A stretch of DNA of 64,000 nucleotides from Trichostrongylus colubriformis (taxonomy: Eukaryota > Nematoda > Chromadorea > Rhabditida > Trichostrongylidae). The notes beneath the pieces are model-generated. The model was not told the DNA's origin and searched no databases. It was given only the letters and a program-made list of their open reading frames with translations. This document shows, piece after piece, positions 62,301 to 64,000 of this stretch. The stretch is taken from assembly GCA_963978905.1 (NCBI GenBank), contig OZ022257.1:27233274-27297273 (forward strand), read 5' to 3'. The stretch's first letter is position 1. Each line of letters opens with the position of its first letter. The translations under genes and the position numbers were made by a program.

Positions 62301-64000
62301 TGATGGGTGATCCGAATTGATAGCGGATGATAAGATTCGATAAGGAGCCTCGAAAAGCTAATGTCACCAAATCCGTTTAGCCTTCCGGGTCGATCCTAGA
62401 CTGTCGAAGCTCATAGGTGTTTCGAGGGGTGGGACGGGCACATCAATGATGGGTGATACGAATTGATAGCGGTTGATAAGATTCGATAAGGAGCCTCGAA
62501 AAGCTAATGTCACCAAATCCATTTAGCCTTCCGGGTCGATCCTAGACTGTCGAAACTCATAGGTGTTTCGAGGGGTGGGACGGGCACATCAATGATGGGT
62601 GATCCGAATTGATAGCGGTTGATAAGATTCGATAAGGAGCCTCACAAGGAAAATGTCGTTGAGTCCGTCTCACCTTTTGGATCGATCCTAGACTGTCGAA
62701 ACTCATAGGTGTTTCGAGAGGTGGGACGGGCACATCAATGATGGGTGATCCGAATTGATAGCGGTTGATAAGATTCGATAAGGAGCCTCATAAGGCAAAT
62801 GTCGTTGAGTCCGTCTCACCTTTCGGGTCGATCCTAGACTGTCGAAGCTCATAGGTGTTTCGAGGGGTGGGACGGGCACATCAATGATGGGTGATCCGAA
62901 TTGATAGCGGTTGATAAGATTCGATAAGGAGCCTCGAAAAGCTAATGTCACCAAATCCATTTAGCCTTCCGGGTCGATCCTAGACTGTCGAAACTCATAG
63001 GTGTTTCGAGGGGTGGGACGGGCACATCAATGATGGGTGATCCGAATTGATAGCGGTTGATAAGATTCGATAAGGAGCCTCACAAGGCAAATGTTGTTGA
63101 GTCCGTTTCGCCTTTCGGGTCGATCCTAGAGTGCCGACACTCACAGGTGTTTCGAGGGGTGGGACGGGCACATTAGTGGTGGGTGATCCAAACTGATAGC
63201 GGTTGATAAGATTCGATAAGGAGCCTCACAAGGCAAATGTTGTTGAGTCCGTTTCGCCTCTCGGGTCGATCCTAGAGTGCCGACACTCACAGGTGTTTCG
63301 AGGGGTGGGACGGGCACATTAGTGGTGGGTGATCCAAACTGATAACGCTTGATAAGATTCGATAAGGAGCGTCAAAAGACCAATGTCGTAAAATCCGTTC
63401 CGCTCTTATGGCTAACTATGGAATGTTCACACTCACAGGTGTTACAGGGTATGGGGACCTTAATGGTGACTTTTCAAAACTGATAACGGCTTACTGGGGC
63501 TCATAAGAGCCATTAGGAAATGGAAAAGGGATAAAATTCGATACACCGCTTACTACTACTATGCGACTGCTATAGTAAATGTGTCTGATGCTCAGCACCA
63601 TCGGGTGAACATATTCTGTTTATATTCTGACATCTACTGCCGATGTGCGACCGCTAAATTGCCCAGCCTTCCGAATAATAGTTCATGCCTTTTGATACTG
63701 CGATTACGTGGATGATGAAGACACGACTAGATTTGTGATAGCAAAGCATGCGATTCATTCTCTCATGCGGCCAGCAACATTACTGGATAACGACCGCTAG
63801 ACTATGTGAAATTCCAAAAAGTGGTGCATGTTTACAAAAACGATAAGCATCCAGAACTGCATATGGATCTACCACCAATATGTAGGAAACCAGTTGGGCT
63901 GGCGCACACTACTGCGCGCATCAAACAGGGGAGCACGCAAAATGTGCTTGATCGATATCGATTGATATGGAGGTAGGATGGAACTCAAGGGATTTTGTCT
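59371..64000 (+). mobile_element. Helitron-like element, family A copy 5 (runs off the window)
   Basis: A|TCCTACTTTATATAATCGGC starts it inside the gypsy remnant. A GT-rich tract, satellite (59575-63385), tail (63386-63888) and the first half of the palindrome (63889 on) follow. Tail and terminal monomers are almost identical to copy 2, including the same deletion before the palindrome and the same CCTCTCGGGTCGATCC variant in the penultimate unit. It has only about 26 monomers, against about 122 in copy 2. The 3' end lies beyond the window. Confidence 0.75.
59575..63385 (+). repeat. 146-bp satellite array in copy 5 (about 26 monomers)
   Basis: The same two monomer types as the 21.4-39.2 kb array. 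Many local variants are private (TCACTTTTTGGGTTGATC, CTTTCGGATTGATCCTAGAC). The first three units are nearly identical to one another. The last units match the end of copy 2. Confidence 0.95.

Overview
The window looks like euchromatic DNA of a parasitic nematode, most likely a strongylid such as a hookworm. The evidence is short introns with nematode-type splice sites, a receptor L-domain (Irld-type) gene, Tc1-like, mariner-like, CR1-like and gypsy-like relics, and a very high load of Helitron-like repeats. I cannot name the species. Nothing bacterial, plasmid or phage is present, and I found no rRNA, tRNA or CRISPR.

The one host gene I can support lies on the + strand and spans most of the window. 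Its exons read in order: the C-terminal half of a first receptor L domain (556-741), a Cys-rich linker plus the start of a second L domain (41774-42043), the middle of that domain (45731-45859), its end plus a Ser/Thr-rich stalk (46535 to about 46859), one transmembrane helix (in 47946/48020-48270), and two cytoplasmic-tail exons (48412-48475, 48537-48622). Intron phases agree at every junction. The implied intron between 742 and 41773 is about 41 kb and is built largely from transposon-borne satellite. The 5' end of the gene lies upstream of the window. The 3' end is unresolved: either an early stop at 48279 with a poly(A) signal, or further exons.

Repeats by region. 2.3-3.9 kb: two 5' halves of a Tc1/Tc3-like transposon joined head to head. 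6.9-17 kb: fragments of dispersed families, several perfect hairpins, and a 231-bp foldback element with a 10-bp target duplication. 17.2-21.1 kb, 21.2-40.0 kb, 42.5-44.0 kb and 59.4 kb to the window end: four + strand copies of one Helitron-like family (A). Each starts A|TCCTAC and carries tandem monomers of about 146 bp (roughly 18, 122, 2-3 and 26 copies), a unique tail and, except where eroded, a palindrome of about 260 bp. 40.7-41.3 kb: an inverted, diverged tail of the same family. 47-55 kb: copies of a second dispersed family (B), a mariner-type terminal-inverted-repeat element enclosing a CR1/jockey-type reverse transcriptase on the - strand, and a candidate last exon. 55.3-59.4 kb: a graveyard of decayed retroelement pieces (CR1-like ORF1/endonuclease, Penelope-like, gypsy-like protease/RT/RNase H), cut off by the last Helitron copy.

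The most interesting system is the family A element: a rolling-circle-type transposon with a near-nucleosome-length satellite inside it, amplified to about 18 kb with a 29-monomer (4,234-bp) higher-order duplication, and sitting in the sense orientation inside an intron of a receptor gene. Long stretches not listed (most of 3.9-6.9, 7.4-9.8, 14.6-16.4 and 44.0-45.7 kb) show no gene I can support.
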